This document shows, piece after piece, positions 35,261-44,204 of a stretch of 64,000 bases of DNA; within the stretch, counting starts at the first letter, position 1, and every line of letters starts with the position of its first letter. The notes beneath the pieces are model-generated. The model had not been told where the DNA came from and ran no database searches. It saw nothing but the letters and a program-made list of their open reading frames with translations. The translations under genes were made by a program, and so were the position numbers. Origin of the DNA: Anaeromicrobium sediminis. GTDB lineage: Bacteria > Bacillota > Clostridia > Peptostreptococcales > Thermotaleaceae. Location of the stretch: contig NZ_NIBG01000006.1 of assembly GCF_002270055.1 (NCBI RefSeq), positions 1 through 64,000 on the forward strand, given 5' to 3'.

Positions 35261-35776
35261 ATGAAAAAGATAATGAGTGTATGTATTGCCTTATTATTAG
35301 GGGTATCTATGATAGGGTGTACAGACAAACAGGAAGAGACAAAGGAAGTGACTATATCAGATTCAGAAGTATCTCAAGAAGTAAACGTCTCTGTGGAAGA
35401 AGAAAAAAACAATATTGAAAAGTATAAAAAGTTAATTGGTTTAAGTAAAGAAGAAATTATTAAGGCCATGGGAGAAGAACCTAATTCTGTTGATGAAGGT
35501 GGATTGGAGTTTTCAAATGCTAGTATTAGAGTTTGGTTTGGAGAAGATGGAAAAAAAGTAAATCAAATTTTTATAAATAACAATGATGTTGATTTCAATG
35601 GGGCAAAAGTTGGCGAAAAGATAGAGTGTTTTACAAATGTTTTTGGAAAACCAGTAGGAGAGGATACTGGATCAGCGTACAGTAATTTTGATTATGAAGG
35701 ACTGGTTTTACATGTACAATATGACCCTAGTACAGAGAAAGTCTTTTCTGTATACTTAATGGAGGAATGGAAATAG
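35261..35776 (+). CDS. hypothetical lipoprotein, 171 residues
   Basis: The lipobox is MIGC at residue 20, followed by an acidic linker (residues 25-55) and a small alpha/beta domain. That domain includes KLIGLSKEEIIKAMGEEP and a second GAKVGEKIECFTNVFGKP repeat, an arrangement seen in small SmpA/BLIP-like folds. No function can be assigned. A homologous tail is preserved in the scar at 27827, always upstream of the 131-residue protein family, so the two genes are an inherited pair. Confidence 0.7.
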   Translation: MKKIMSVCIALLLGVSMIGCTDKQEETKEVTISDSEVSQEVNVSVEEEKNNIEKYKKLIGLSKEEIIKAMGEEPNSVDEGGLEFSNASIRVWFGEDGKKVNQIFINNNDVDFNGAKVGEKIECFTNVFGKPVGEDTGSAYSNFDYEGLVLHVQYDPSTEKVFSVYLMEEWK

Positions 35777-35812
35777 TCTTAAAAATTTTATATTAAGAAT
35801 GTATACTTAGAA

Positions 35813-35843
35813 GGCAGAGGCAATAGAAACCTCTGTTTTTTTG
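35813..35843 (+). terminator. terminator after the lipoprotein
   Basis: GCAGAGG and CCTCTG pair around CAATAGAAA, followed by seven T residues. Confidence 0.85.
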
Positions 35844-36060
35844 TTGCTATTTTATGTATATTGATTTTATAAAGTAAAAAAATTCAATTATAACATATAA
35901 TTATTAAACATATAAGAATCATGGACCCTATTACAATAATTTGAATAACACAATTCTATCTATAATTAGCTTTATATAACATGGTTATACTTTTATAAAA
36001 ATCGTAAAATAAATATAGGTGAAAGAAAAAAATAAAATACTATAAAAAGGAATGAATTAA

Positions 36061-36456
36061 ATGAAAAAAAAGATATTTATTGCTTCTTTAATTATGATAC
36101 TTTCTATAGTTAGTTTGTATTCAGCCTTTAATGAAAAAAATATAGCATATTCTCAAAATGCTTATAATTTAGTAGAAGATAGTCTTAAAAAGGATACACA
36201 GGAAGTAAAAAAAGATAAGTTAGAAATGATTAAAGGTAAAATCACGAAAATAACCATGAAAGATGGTAAGAGGTCATTAGTAGTTGAAGATAAAAAGGGA
36301 TTTGAATATGTTTTTCATATAAGTGAACATACAATTATATTGACCTTTGAGAAGTTAAAAGTTGGTCAAAGGGTTGATATAATTTTTAATGGCATATTAA
36401 CAAAGAGTATACCACCTCAAGGAGTAGCCATAATCGTGAATGCATTAAAAGTATAA
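36061..36456 (+). CDS. secreted 131-residue hypothetical protein, paralogue 2
   Basis: Same length and layout as the protein at 24681: signal segment, charged linker, beta-rich domain with MIKGKITKITMKDGKRSLVV and SIPPQGVAIIVNALKV. Upstream sequence is shared from the AATCATGGACC block through the start codon. The protein lies behind a lipoprotein gene and its terminator, so it has its own promoter. Function is unknown. Confidence 0.7.
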   Translation: MKKKIFIASLIMILSIVSLYSAFNEKNIAYSQNAYNLVEDSLKKDTQEVKKDKLEMIKGKITKITMKDGKRSLVVEDKKGFEYVFHISEHTIILTFEKLKVGQRVDIIFNGILTKSIPPQGVAIIVNALKV

Positions 36457-36477
36457 ATATTATAATTTTAAGGAATA

Positions 36478-36516
36478 AAAAATCCTAGCCAAGTTTTAAC
36501 TTGGCTAGGATTTTTT
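36478..36516 (+). terminator. terminator, paralogous to the one at 27977
   Basis: AATCCTAGCCAAG pairs with CTTGGCTAGGATT around TTTTAA and is followed by six T residues. Confidence 0.9.
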
Positions 36517-36567
36517 ACTTGCTAGAAAATTATAAATTCTCAAAACTATGGATAAGTAAAAAATTAA

Positions 36568-36682
36568 GGGGGTGTGGGGAACATCCCCTGCCGCTTTAAA
36601 GGAAGGTGTTCAGATTGCATTAGCAATCGTCGAAGGGAACCATAGGGTTCCATAACGAAGCATACGAAGTATGCATTTTTTA
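36568..36682. repeat. multi-hairpin intergenic element, copy A
   Basis: An element of about 115 bases with at least four stems: GGGGA/TCCCC (36577-36588), GATTGC/GCAATC, GGAACC/GGTTCC and GCATAC/GTATGC, ending in a T-run. A second copy at 45716-45834 keeps the order, the spacing and the unpaired GAAGGTG-TCAGATTGC segment. It is GC-rich against an AT-rich background, suggesting either a structured RNA or a small non-autonomous mobile element. No ORF with a ribosome site is present. Confidence 0.65.
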
Positions 36683-36766
36683 TAATAGATGACTTATGTT
36701 TGATTTTTAAAAATTGTTATAATAAACTTAATAATATGAAATTATAGGATTAATGAGGTGATAATA

Positions 36767-38353
36767 ATGAAGAAGAATCTTTCTCTTCAAACTAAAATTA
36801 CTATGTTAATAACCGGATTAATTCTTGTATCCATAGGTATAAGTATTTTATTTGTAGGAAAATGGTCATTAGATAATATTCAAAAGAAGGTAGAAGAGAA
36901 TATAAAAAATGTATCACTAATATTAGCTAGTTCACCTGATATCCAAAGGGCCTTGAAGGAAAAGGATTCTACAAAGGTTCAAACTAGCATGCATGAACTA
37001 TTAGATAGATTAGATGGAGTAGATATTATTACTATAGCTGATATGAATGGAATAAGGTATGCCCACCCAAATCCAGATAGGCTTGGAAAACGGTTTGTAG
37101 GAGGAGATGAAGTAAAGGTAATAAAGGAAGGGGTAAGTTATATATCACAAGCTAAAGGAACCCTAGGAATTTCTATTAGAGCCTTTGAACCGATTTTTTA
37201 TAGAAAAGAACAAATCGGTTTTGTAATGGTAGGTGTACTATATGAGGATATTAAAGAATTTAGAACAGATGCACTCATAACCATATTTGGATTTACTTTA
37301 TTTGGAATAGTTCTAGGTATAATAGGTGCATTAGCCATTGCAAAGAGAACTAGAGATAGTCTTTTAGGTTTAGAGCCTGATGAAATTGTGTATTTGTATA
37401 AAGAAAATAGGGCTATGCTTGAAGCCATAAGAGAAGGAATCATTGCCATTGATTCAAAGGGAAAGATTACTTTAGTTAATGATTATGCCATAAAAATACT
37501 TAATATAAATAATTCAAATGTAATAGGAGAATATGTATTAGATGTATTTCCCACAAGTAGATTGTTGGAAGTTTTAAAAAGTGGAGAATGTGAGTATAAC
37601 GAAGAACAAATTATTAATGATACAGTTATATTAACTAATAGGGTTCCTATGAAGGATGGAGATGAAATTATAGGAGCTATGGCCTCTTTCAATGATAGGA
37701 CAAAGGTTAGACGATTGGCAGAAGAGATTACAGGTGTAAGGCAAATTATTCAAGCACTAAGGGCAAATACTCACGAATTCATGAATAAATTACATGTTAT
37801 ATTAGGTCTTATAAAATTAAATGAAATAGATGAAGTAAGAGCATATATCAAGGATGTGGTAAAGGAACAGGAACAAGTAAGATTTTTCCTCATGAAAAAG
37901 ATAAAGAATCCAACTATTTCAGCAATTATTTTAGGGAAGTTAAACAGAGCAAAAGAACTGAATATTAACATGGAACTAGATGAAAATTCTTATTTGGAAA
38001 AACACTATAAAAATATTCAGAATGACAAGTTAGTTACTATTATTGGAAATTTACTGGATAATGCCATGGAGGCCATTGTAAAAAAAGAAGAGGATGGAGA
38101 GATTTATTTCAGAATAGAAGAAGTTAATGATTTTATAGAAATAGAAGTGCATGATAATGGCATTGGCATAGAAGAGGAGAATATAGATAAAATTTTTAAA
38201 AGGGGATTTACAACAAAGAAGGATGAAGGAGGCATAGGATTATTTTTAGTTGATAAGAGCATGAAACAATTAAATGGTGAATTTTTTGTAGATTCAAAGT
38301 ACAAAGAAGGAACAAGTATTTTGGCTAGGATACCTAAGGAGGGGAAAATATGA
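36767..38353 (+). CDS. CitA/DcuS-type sensor histidine kinase
   Basis: A 528-residue kinase. It has two membrane helices (about 10-30 and 165-190) flanking an extracytoplasmic Cache/PASTA-type sensor with the ligand-site pattern ANGIRYAHPNPDRLGK-like (DMNGIRYAHPNPDRLG). A cytoplasmic PAS domain follows, then a SpoB-type dimerisation segment with the phospho-His in NTHEFMNKLHVI, and an ATPase domain (DNGIGIEEEN). Members of this family sense citrate, malate or fumarate. It overlaps the response-regulator gene by four bases (ATGA) and precedes malic enzyme and a carboxylate symporter, so malate is the probable signal. GAGGTG sets the ATG at 36767. Confidence 0.9.
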   Translation: MKKNLSLQTKITMLITGLILVSIGISILFVGKWSLDNIQKKVEENIKNVSLILASSPDIQRALKEKDSTKVQTSMHELLDRLDGVDIITIADMNGIRYAHPNPDRLGKRFVGGDEVKVIKEGVSYISQAKGTLGISIRAFEPIFYRKEQIGFVMVGVLYEDIKEFRTDALITIFGFTLFGIVLGIIGALAIAKRTRDSLLGLEPDEIVYLYKENRAMLEAIREGIIAIDSKGKITLVNDYAIKILNINNSNVIGEYVLDVFPTSRLLEVLKSGECEYNEEQIINDTVILTNRVPMKDGDEIIGAMASFNDRTKVRRLAEEITGVRQIIQALRANTHEFMNKLHVILGLIKLNEIDEVRAYIKDVVKEQEQVRFFLMKKIKNPTISAIILGKLNRAKELNINMELDENSYLEKHYKNIQNDKLVTIIGNLLDNAMEAIVKKEEDGEIYFRIEEVNDFIEIEVHDNGIGIEEENIDKIFKRGFTTKKDEGGIGLFLVDKSMKQLNGEFFVDSKYKEGTSILARIPKEGKI

Positions 38354-39024
38354 TTCGTGTACTTGTAGTAGAAGATGATCCTATGTTGGCTGAACTGAAT
38401 AGAAGGTTTGTAGAGAAAATTGATGGTTTTACTGTTGAATTTGTTGCAAAGAATGGAGAAGAAGCCCTTGGTAAAATAAAAAATAATAAAATTGATTTAG
38501 TAATATTAGACATTTACATGCCTAAGGTTGATGGCATGGAATTGTTTAGAAGGGTTAGAAAACAAAATAAAATGATAGACTTTATTTTAGTTACAGCAGC
38601 CAATGATACGGATAAAATTAAGGAAGCATTAAAGTTAGGTGCAGTAGATTACTTGGTAAAACCCTTCGAATTTGAAAGATTAGAAAAGTCATTATTAAAT
38701 TATAAAGCTAGAAAAAACCTATTAATAAAAAAGCCCTTTGTCAATCAAAAGGAAATAGATAGACTCTTTATAGGCTCATATAAAGAAGAAAAAGTAAAAG
38801 ACTTGAAAAAGGGATTACACCAATTTACTTTAAATAGAATAATGAAGTTTTTAAAAGAAAATAAAGAAGAATTACTTTCTAGTGAAATCATATCAGAAAA
38901 CATGGGCATGTCTAAAGTTACTATTAGAAGATATTTAGATTATCTAGAGGAAATAGGAAGTATTGATAAGAAAATAGAGTATGGTTCTAGGGGAAGGCCT
39001 TCTTATCTTTATAAATATAAGTAA
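38350..39024 (+). CDS. CitB/DcuR-type response regulator
   Basis: A 224-residue regulator with a receiver domain (VLVVEDDPMLAELNRRF; phosphoacceptor Asp54 in VILDIYMPKVDG; Lys in LVKPFEF) and a C-terminal helix-turn-helix (SEIISENMGMSKVTIRRYLDYLEE) of the CitB group. It is translationally coupled to the kinase gene. The obvious target is the malic enzyme-symporter pair that follows the next terminator. Confidence 0.92.
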   Translation: MIRVLVVEDDPMLAELNRRFVEKIDGFTVEFVAKNGEEALGKIKNNKIDLVILDIYMPKVDGMELFRRVRKQNKMIDFILVTAANDTDKIKEALKLGAVDYLVKPFEFERLEKSLLNYKARKNLLIKKPFVNQKEIDRLFIGSYKEEKVKDLKKGLHQFTLNRIMKFLKENKEELLSSEIISENMGMSKVTIRRYLDYLEEIGSIDKKIEYGSRGRPSYLYKYK

Positions 39025-39044
39025 AAATAAATAATAAAATAAAT

Positions 39045-39086
39045 AAAACTCTTATTGACAAAATATTGTCTATAAGAGTTTTTTTA
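39045..39086 (+). terminator. terminator after the two-component pair
   Basis: AAAACTCTTAT/ATAAGAGTTTT encloses GACAA/TTGTC, followed by T residues. Confidence 0.88.
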
Positions 39087-39260
39087 ATGGGTTCACCATT
39101 TTTAAAATTTGAGAAATAATTAACCATATATTTTTTATTTAGAAAAACTTTAGAATAAGTTTTAAATATTAAAAAAAGTGAGAAAATTACCTATAATTTT
39201 AAATAACAGAAACAGGGTTGCAGAACTAATCTCAAAGGATAGAAGAAAGGAATGAAAAAA

Positions 39261-40433
39261 ATGGATTATTCTAAAAAAGCATTAGAGGTTCATGAGGAAT
39301 ATAAGGGAAAAATCAGTGTGGTATCTAAGGTTGCTGTTACTAATAAGGAAGAATTAAGTATAGCATATACACCAGGTGTGGCAGAGCCATGCAGAAAGAT
39401 TGCAGAAAATAAGGAAGATGTATATAAATATACTTCAAAGGGGAACTTGGTTGCAGTTGTAAGTGATGGAACTGCCGTACTTGGTCTTGGAGATATTGGA
39501 CCTGAAGCGGCCATGCCTGTAATGGAAGGTAAAGCTGTACTTTTTAAAGAGTTTGCAGGGGTAGATGCATTTCCTATATGTGTAGATACAAAGGACGTAG
39601 ATGAAATTGTAGACCTAGTAAAAAAGTTAGCTCCTACCTTTGGAGGAATTAATCTTGAGGATATTTCTGCTCCAAGATGTATTGAAATTGAGAAAAGACT
39701 AAAAGAAGAACTAGATATTCCAGTATTTCATGATGATCAGCATGGAACTGCCATTGTAACAACGGCAGGATTAATAAATGCATTAAAATTGGTAAATAAA
39801 AAATGGGAAGACATAAAAATTGTGGTGAACGGATCAGGGGCAGCAGGATCTGCAATCGTTAAGATGTTGTTGAATATGAATTCAAAGAATATTTTAGTAT
39901 GTGGTAGAAACGGAATATTATATGAAGGCAAAGAGGGAAATGATGCACTGAAAGAAGAGTTGGCTAAAATTACAAATCCTAATAATGAAAAGGGATTATT
40001 AAAAGATGCCATGAAAAATGCTGATGTATTCATTGGTGTTTCGGCTCCAGATGTGGTAACAAAAGAAATGGTAGCTTCCATGAATAAGGATGCAATTATA
40101 TTTGCCATGGCTAATCCTATTCCAGAGATTATGCCCCATTTAGCAAAGGAAGCAGGAGCAAGAATAGTAGGTTCAGGAAGATCTGATTTTGCAAATCAAA
40201 TTAATAATGTTCTAGCATTCCCAGGAATATTTAAGGGAGCACTAGCCGTAAGAGCAAGTGATATTAATGAAGAAATGAAGGTTGCAGCAGCTAATGCTAT
40301 TGCACAAATCATTCAAGAGAGCGAATTACATGAGGAATATATTATTCCAAAACCTTTTGACACAAGAATTGTGAAAGCCGTTGCAAAGGCCGTTGAGAAG
40401 GCTGCTAAGGATACAGGTATTTCAAGAATATAA
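39261..40433 (+). CDS. NAD(P)-dependent malic enzyme
   Basis: A 390-residue short-form malic enzyme that oxidatively decarboxylates malate to pyruvate in the cytoplasm. Signatures are SIAYTPGVAEPCRKI, VVSDGTAVLGLGDIGPEAAMPVMEGKA..., INLEDISAPRCIEIE, FHDDQHGTAIVT and a Rossmann segment VVNGSGAAGSAIVKML. It sits between a CitA/DcuS-type system and a 2-hydroxycarboxylate symporter, completing a malate uptake and conversion module like the MalKR-MaeN arrangement of bacilli. AAGG spacing favours the ATG at 39261 over that at 39252. Confidence 0.93.
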   Translation: MDYSKKALEVHEEYKGKISVVSKVAVTNKEELSIAYTPGVAEPCRKIAENKEDVYKYTSKGNLVAVVSDGTAVLGLGDIGPEAAMPVMEGKAVLFKEFAGVDAFPICVDTKDVDEIVDLVKKLAPTFGGINLEDISAPRCIEIEKRLKEELDIPVFHDDQHGTAIVTTAGLINALKLVNKKWEDIKIVVNGSGAAGSAIVKMLLNMNSKNILVCGRNGILYEGKEGNDALKEELAKITNPNNEKGLLKDAMKNADVFIGVSAPDVVTKEMVASMNKDAIIFAMANPIPEIMPHLAKEAGARIVGSGRSDFANQINNVLAFPGIFKGALAVRASDINEEMKVAAANAIAQIIQESELHEEYIIPKPFDTRIVKAVAKAVEKAAKDTGISRI

Positions 40434-40447
40434 AAGGGGGAGAGAAT

Positions 40448-41755
40448 ATGTCCGTATCTTCTAATAAAGAAATTAATAAAATAGAGAATAAAGGATTTCA
40501 AATAATGGGAATTTCCCTTCCTATGTTTATGGTACTAACAGCAGTTGTTTTAGGAGCAACTTATATGGGAGCACTGCCTAAGGGAATGATTGGTGCATTC
40601 CCACTTATGATGATTGTAGGTGCAGTACTGAACGAAATAGGAAACCGTTTACCTGTAGTAAAGGATTATTTAGGTGGAGGGGCAATTGTTATTATATTTG
40701 CATCGGCGGCATTAGTAACATATGGAGTACTACCAGGAAGTTCAAAAGAAATTATGACTAATTTTATGAAGGGTGAAGGTTTTTTAAGTTTTTATATTGC
40801 AGCCCTTATAACAGGTAGTATTTTAGGTATGAATAGAAAACTTCTAATTAGTGCTTCCATAAGATATCTTCCTGTTATTATTGGTGGAGTTGTTGTATCC
40901 TTAGGATTAACTGGACTTATTGGTATGATTATGGGATACGGGGCAAAGGAAGCAATTCTTTATATAGCCATTCCAATTATGGGTGGAGGTATGGGTGCAG
41001 GAGCAGTTCCATTATCTCAAATATTCGGGCAAGTATTAGAGGTGGATCCGGCACAAATGATGTCAAAAATGGTTCCTGCCCTTGCCTTAGGAAATGCTAT
41101 GGCCATTGTTGTGGCTGGATTATTAGATAAAATTGGTAAGAAAAGAACAAATCTAACGGGAAATGGGAAATTAATGAAATCACAGGATGCTGTTAAAGAG
41201 GAATCAAATGAAGTGATAAAACTTGATTATAAATTGATGGGAATAGGAATACTGCTATCTACTACTTTCTTTGTATGGGGTAAAGTATTGGCTAAGTTCA
41301 TTCCTATCCACTCTTATGCTTTAATGATTATCAGTGTGGCCATAGTAAAAGTACTAGGAATTATGCCTGAAAAATACGAAAAAGGTGCATTTCAATGGTT
41401 TAGGTTTGTTATGACAAACTTCACACCAGCACTATTAGTAGGAATTGGAGTAGCATATACAGATTTAAATGCAGTTATTAATTCTTTATCAATAATATAT
41501 ATAGTATTAGTATTTACTACTGTGGTAGGTGCTACAATAGGCTCAGCGGCTGTAGGTCACTTCTTAGGATTCTATCCTATAGAAGCATCTATAACTGGAG
41601 GATTATGTATGGCAAATATGGGAGGAACAGGAGATGTGGCAGTACTTTCTGCAAGTAAGAGAATGGAATTAATGCCATTTGCTCAGATTTCATCACGTAT
41701 TGGTGGAGCATTCATGTTAATTTTAGCTACTAGTTTATTATCAATATTTTTATAG
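40448..41755 (+). CDS. 2-hydroxycarboxylate:sodium symporter (CitS/MaeN family)
   Basis: A 435-residue membrane protein with about eleven hydrophobic segments. The two family GGxG loops are present: PIMGGGMGAGAVPLSQIFG in the first half and MANMGGTGDVAVLSASKRME in the second. The family imports citrate or malate with sodium ions. It is 14 bases behind malic enzyme in one operon, so malate is the likely substrate. A GGGGGAG site precedes the ATG. Confidence 0.92.
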   Translation: MSVSSNKEINKIENKGFQIMGISLPMFMVLTAVVLGATYMGALPKGMIGAFPLMMIVGAVLNEIGNRLPVVKDYLGGGAIVIIFASAALVTYGVLPGSSKEIMTNFMKGEGFLSFYIAALITGSILGMNRKLLISASIRYLPVIIGGVVVSLGLTGLIGMIMGYGAKEAILYIAIPIMGGGMGAGAVPLSQIFGQVLEVDPAQMMSKMVPALALGNAMAIVVAGLLDKIGKKRTNLTGNGKLMKSQDAVKEESNEVIKLDYKLMGIGILLSTTFFVWGKVLAKFIPIHSYALMIISVAIVKVLGIMPEKYEKGAFQWFRFVMTNFTPALLVGIGVAYTDLNAVINSLSIIYIVLVFTTVVGATIGSAAVGHFLGFYPIEASITGGLCMANMGGTGDVAVLSASKRMELMPFAQISSRIGGAFMLILATSLLSIFL

Positions 41756-41788
41756 TGTATGAGAATTTAGTTTTAAATATATAAACAC

Positions 41789-41826
41789 AGAAAAGATCTC
41801 TATCTTAAAAGATAGAGGTCTTTTCT
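41789..41826 (+). terminator. terminator after the malate module
   Basis: AGAAAAGATCTCTATCTT pairs with AGATAGAGGTCTTTTCT (one G-U) around a three-base loop. Confidence 0.88.
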
Positions 41827-41914
41827 ATGTTTAATGGGAATGCTTATAGTATATAGATAAACTATGTCCAAACAAAATGTATATAAACTTACTTCGGTCA
41901 TATGAATAAAAAAT

Positions 41915-42026
41915 ATTTTATAAGGTAAGTCACTATCAGACTAAATACTACGAATCTTATAATTAGAGTAGAAGGTTCACAATTGATTACATCATAGGAT
42001 GTTCTGATGTTCCACCTTATAAAAAT
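41915..42026. repeat. 112-base inverted-repeat-bounded element
   Basis: ATTTTATAAGGT at the left end matches, in inverted form, ACCTTATAAAA at the right end. Inside lies a small ACATC/GATGT hairpin. No ORF is present. It could be a MITE-like remnant or a folded leader RNA upstream of the ECF sigma gene; neither can be decided from one copy. Confidence 0.4.
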
Positions 42027-42042
42027 TTTTCATTTATATTCC

Positions 42043-42109
42043 CTTGTAAGTAGCTAAATTTTATTGAACTTATTTAAACTTGTAGGTAGCTAAAGTTTAT
42101 TGAGTTTGA
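42043..42109 (+). repeat. two imperfect direct repeats, period 36
   Basis: CTTGTAAGTAGCTAAATTTT and CTTGTAGGTAGCTAAAGTTT start 36 bases apart and stay similar for about 29 bases. They lie 140-200 bases before the ECF sigma start and could be paired promoter or operator sites of an autoregulated sigma factor. Confidence 0.45.
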
Positions 42110-42248
42110 AAGTGGTATATCTATATAAGAAAATATATGACTAAATAATTGGAAATTATTATATATATAAAATTTGAGACTTTTTCAATGGGTTAACAGT
42201 CTAATTAGTGAAATTGAAATTTCAATTACAAAGCAAGGAAGTGAGAAT

Positions 42249-42761
42249 GTGATTATTGGTTTTAGAAAGAAAAAATCAGATGAGGAGAGAGAAGAAAGAT
42301 TTCTCTCTTTGATAAATGAAAATCAAGAAAAACTTTATAAGATTGCATATAGTTATGTAAAAAATAAAGATGATGCTTTAGATATAGTTCAAGAGTCCGT
42401 ATATAAGGCTTATATTTCATATGATAAAGTGAAAAAATCTCAATATGAAAAGACCTGGTTGACAAGGATTGTCATTAATACGGCCATTGACTTTATAAGG
42501 AAAAATAAGAAGATAGTATCAATTGATATGAATGTTATTGAAAATATAAGCCATTCTGGTAAGGATCATATTGACGAAAAGATGGCAGTAAAAGAGGCCC
42601 TAGACAAACTAAATGAAAAACAAAAGACCGTAATAATATTAAGATACTTTGAGGATATGAAGCTAGAGGAAATTGCTAATATATTGGGGGCACCTGTAAG
42701 TACTATAAAGTCTACACTTTATAGGGCATTAAAAGAAATGAAGATTGATTTAAAGGAGTAG
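42249..42761 (+). CDS. ECF sigma factor
   Basis: A 170-residue RNA polymerase sigma factor with region 2 (YKIAYSYVKNKDDALDIVQES) and region 4 (LNEKQKTVIILRYFEDMKLEEIANIL). It should redirect RNA polymerase to a small stress regulon. The frame extends to 42174, but the best ribosome site (AAGGAAGTGAG) supports the GTG at 42249. The anti-sigma gene begins five bases after its stop, so the two are translationally linked. Confidence 0.88.
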   Translation: MIIGFRKKKSDEEREERFLSLINENQEKLYKIAYSYVKNKDDALDIVQESVYKAYISYDKVKKSQYEKTWLTRIVINTAIDFIRKNKKIVSIDMNVIENISHSGKDHIDEKMAVKEALDKLNEKQKTVIILRYFEDMKLEEIANILGAPVSTIKSTLYRALKEMKIDLKE

Positions 42762-42766
42762 ATAAT

Positions 42767-44032
42767 ATGGATAAAAATAGTTTGACAGATTTGAAAAAAG
42801 AATATGAAGAAATTGAAATTCCTTCAGAACTTAATAATATGGTACAAATAGGAGTAGAAAGAGGTAGAGCAGAAATGAATAAACATAATAGAAATAGAAG
42901 AAGAAAGGAAATTATGAAAGTATGCGCTAGTTTTACTGTGGCCTTAACATTATTTACTGCAGGTGTAAATATGTCGCCGGCCTTTGCAGATTCATTAAAG
43001 AATATTCCTATTGTAGGGAAATTAGTGAAGGTTCTTCAATTTAATAATGGTAAATCTGGTGGCGGATCAATAACAGACAGGACAGATATAAGTGCCATAG
43101 AATCCTTTGAAAAGGAAGGATATGAGAATATTATTATAAATTTCTCACAAGATGGTCAATTACAAGAAAATGTAGGAGCATTTAAAGTAAGATATGATGA
43201 AAATCCATACACTATGACCTTCGAAATTGGGGGAGCTAGAAGGATTTCAGCAAAGGAGAACTTTGAAAAGATATTAGAGAATAAGTATGTGAAAGATATA
43301 TATACAATTATCACTTTAGATGATTCTTTAATTAGATTTGTCATTGAATTTGAAGGCCCTGTAGAATACAAGGTAAAAGAGATGAAAGACCCTGCAAGTA
43401 TAATAATTGGGTTAAAGAAAGATAAAAATTATGAGGAAAAGAAAACATACTCATTAAGAACGGAGTCTTACCCTAATGGAGAAACTTTAGGTATTTTAGA
43501 AGAGGAGTTTATGCCTAATAATGAAACAAGAATTCTTAAGGATGAGAATGGTCTATTCTTTGTAGAAATTCAATCCTTTGAAACTAAAAAAGAAGCAGAA
43601 AATAAATTAGAAGAGTTAAGTAAATTAACAGATAAAGTAATACTAATTGAAGAAAGAATTGGTATAAAAGAGCCAGAAAGTTATCCAGTAGAAGGAATTA
43701 ATAATGAAATTAATAACAAGAATTCAAAAGAGTTAAATAGTAATGATGACTCTTTTAAGGGATTATCCCTATACCCAGTATCTATTTACGAAGATGATAA
43801 CCAGTACTATGGTAATTTAGAAATTCTTGAAAAAGGATTAAATATCTATAATGAAGATACTAAAGAAAAAGTAGTGCACTATCTTGAATATGAGAATATT
43901 AAGCTTACAAAGTTATTAGGAGAAGCTTCTTATAATTTAGAAATTAAATATGATCATAAGACAATAATTATCTCTGGATTATACTCTGATTTCTTTAAGG
44001 AACTTGATAAGCATACGGAGGTTAAAGAATAA
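42767..44032 (+). CDS. membrane-anchored anti-sigma factor with AMIN- and SPOR-like regions
   Basis: A 421-residue protein. Residues 1-48 form a charged cytoplasmic segment, expected to bind the sigma factor. A single membrane helix follows (about 49-70, VCASFTVALTLFTAG), as in DUF4179-type anti-sigma factors. The external part has a region resembling AMIN domains (KVRYDENPYTMTFEIGG to DPASIIIGL) and then FFVEIQSFETKKEAENKLEEL, a SPOR-like peptidoglycan-binding pattern, so the signal may be cell-wall state. It is downstream of its cognate sigma gene and ends at a palindromic terminator. Confidence 0.78.
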   Translation: MDKNSLTDLKKEYEEIEIPSELNNMVQIGVERGRAEMNKHNRNRRRKEIMKVCASFTVALTLFTAGVNMSPAFADSLKNIPIVGKLVKVLQFNNGKSGGGSITDRTDISAIESFEKEGYENIIINFSQDGQLQENVGAFKVRYDENPYTMTFEIGGARRISAKENFEKILENKYVKDIYTIITLDDSLIRFVIEFEGPVEYKVKEMKDPASIIIGLKKDKNYEEKKTYSLRTESYPNGETLGILEEEFMPNNETRILKDENGLFFVEIQSFETKKEAENKLEELSKLTDKVILIEERIGIKEPESYPVEGINNEINNKNSKELNSNDDSFKGLSLYPVSIYEDDNQYYGNLEILEKGLNIYNEDTKEKVVHYLEYENIKLTKLLGEASYNLEIKYDHKTIIISGLYSDFFKELDKHTEVKE

Positions 44033-44040
44033 TTTTCAAA

Positions 44041-44085
44041 TAATAAGTGCTACTCTCATATGGGAGTAGTACTTATTATTTTCAT
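44041..44085. terminator. palindromic terminator after the anti-sigma gene
   Basis: TAATAAGTGCTACTC pairs with GAGTAGTACTTATTA around TCATATGG and is followed by TTTTCA. Confidence 0.8.
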
Positions 44086-44204
44086 ACATTAAAGATAGAA
44101 AAACTTTGACAAATGGAATAAAAAGGAATATTATTAAAATTGACAACTATATTGTAATATTGCGATATGCTTATGTGTATTATGTAACAAAGAGGAGGGA
44201 TATA

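Noticed and set aside
42174-42248. N-terminal extension of the ECF sigma factor
   Set aside because: No ribosome site, and the extra residues precede region 2 without family similarity; the GTG at 42249 has a good site.
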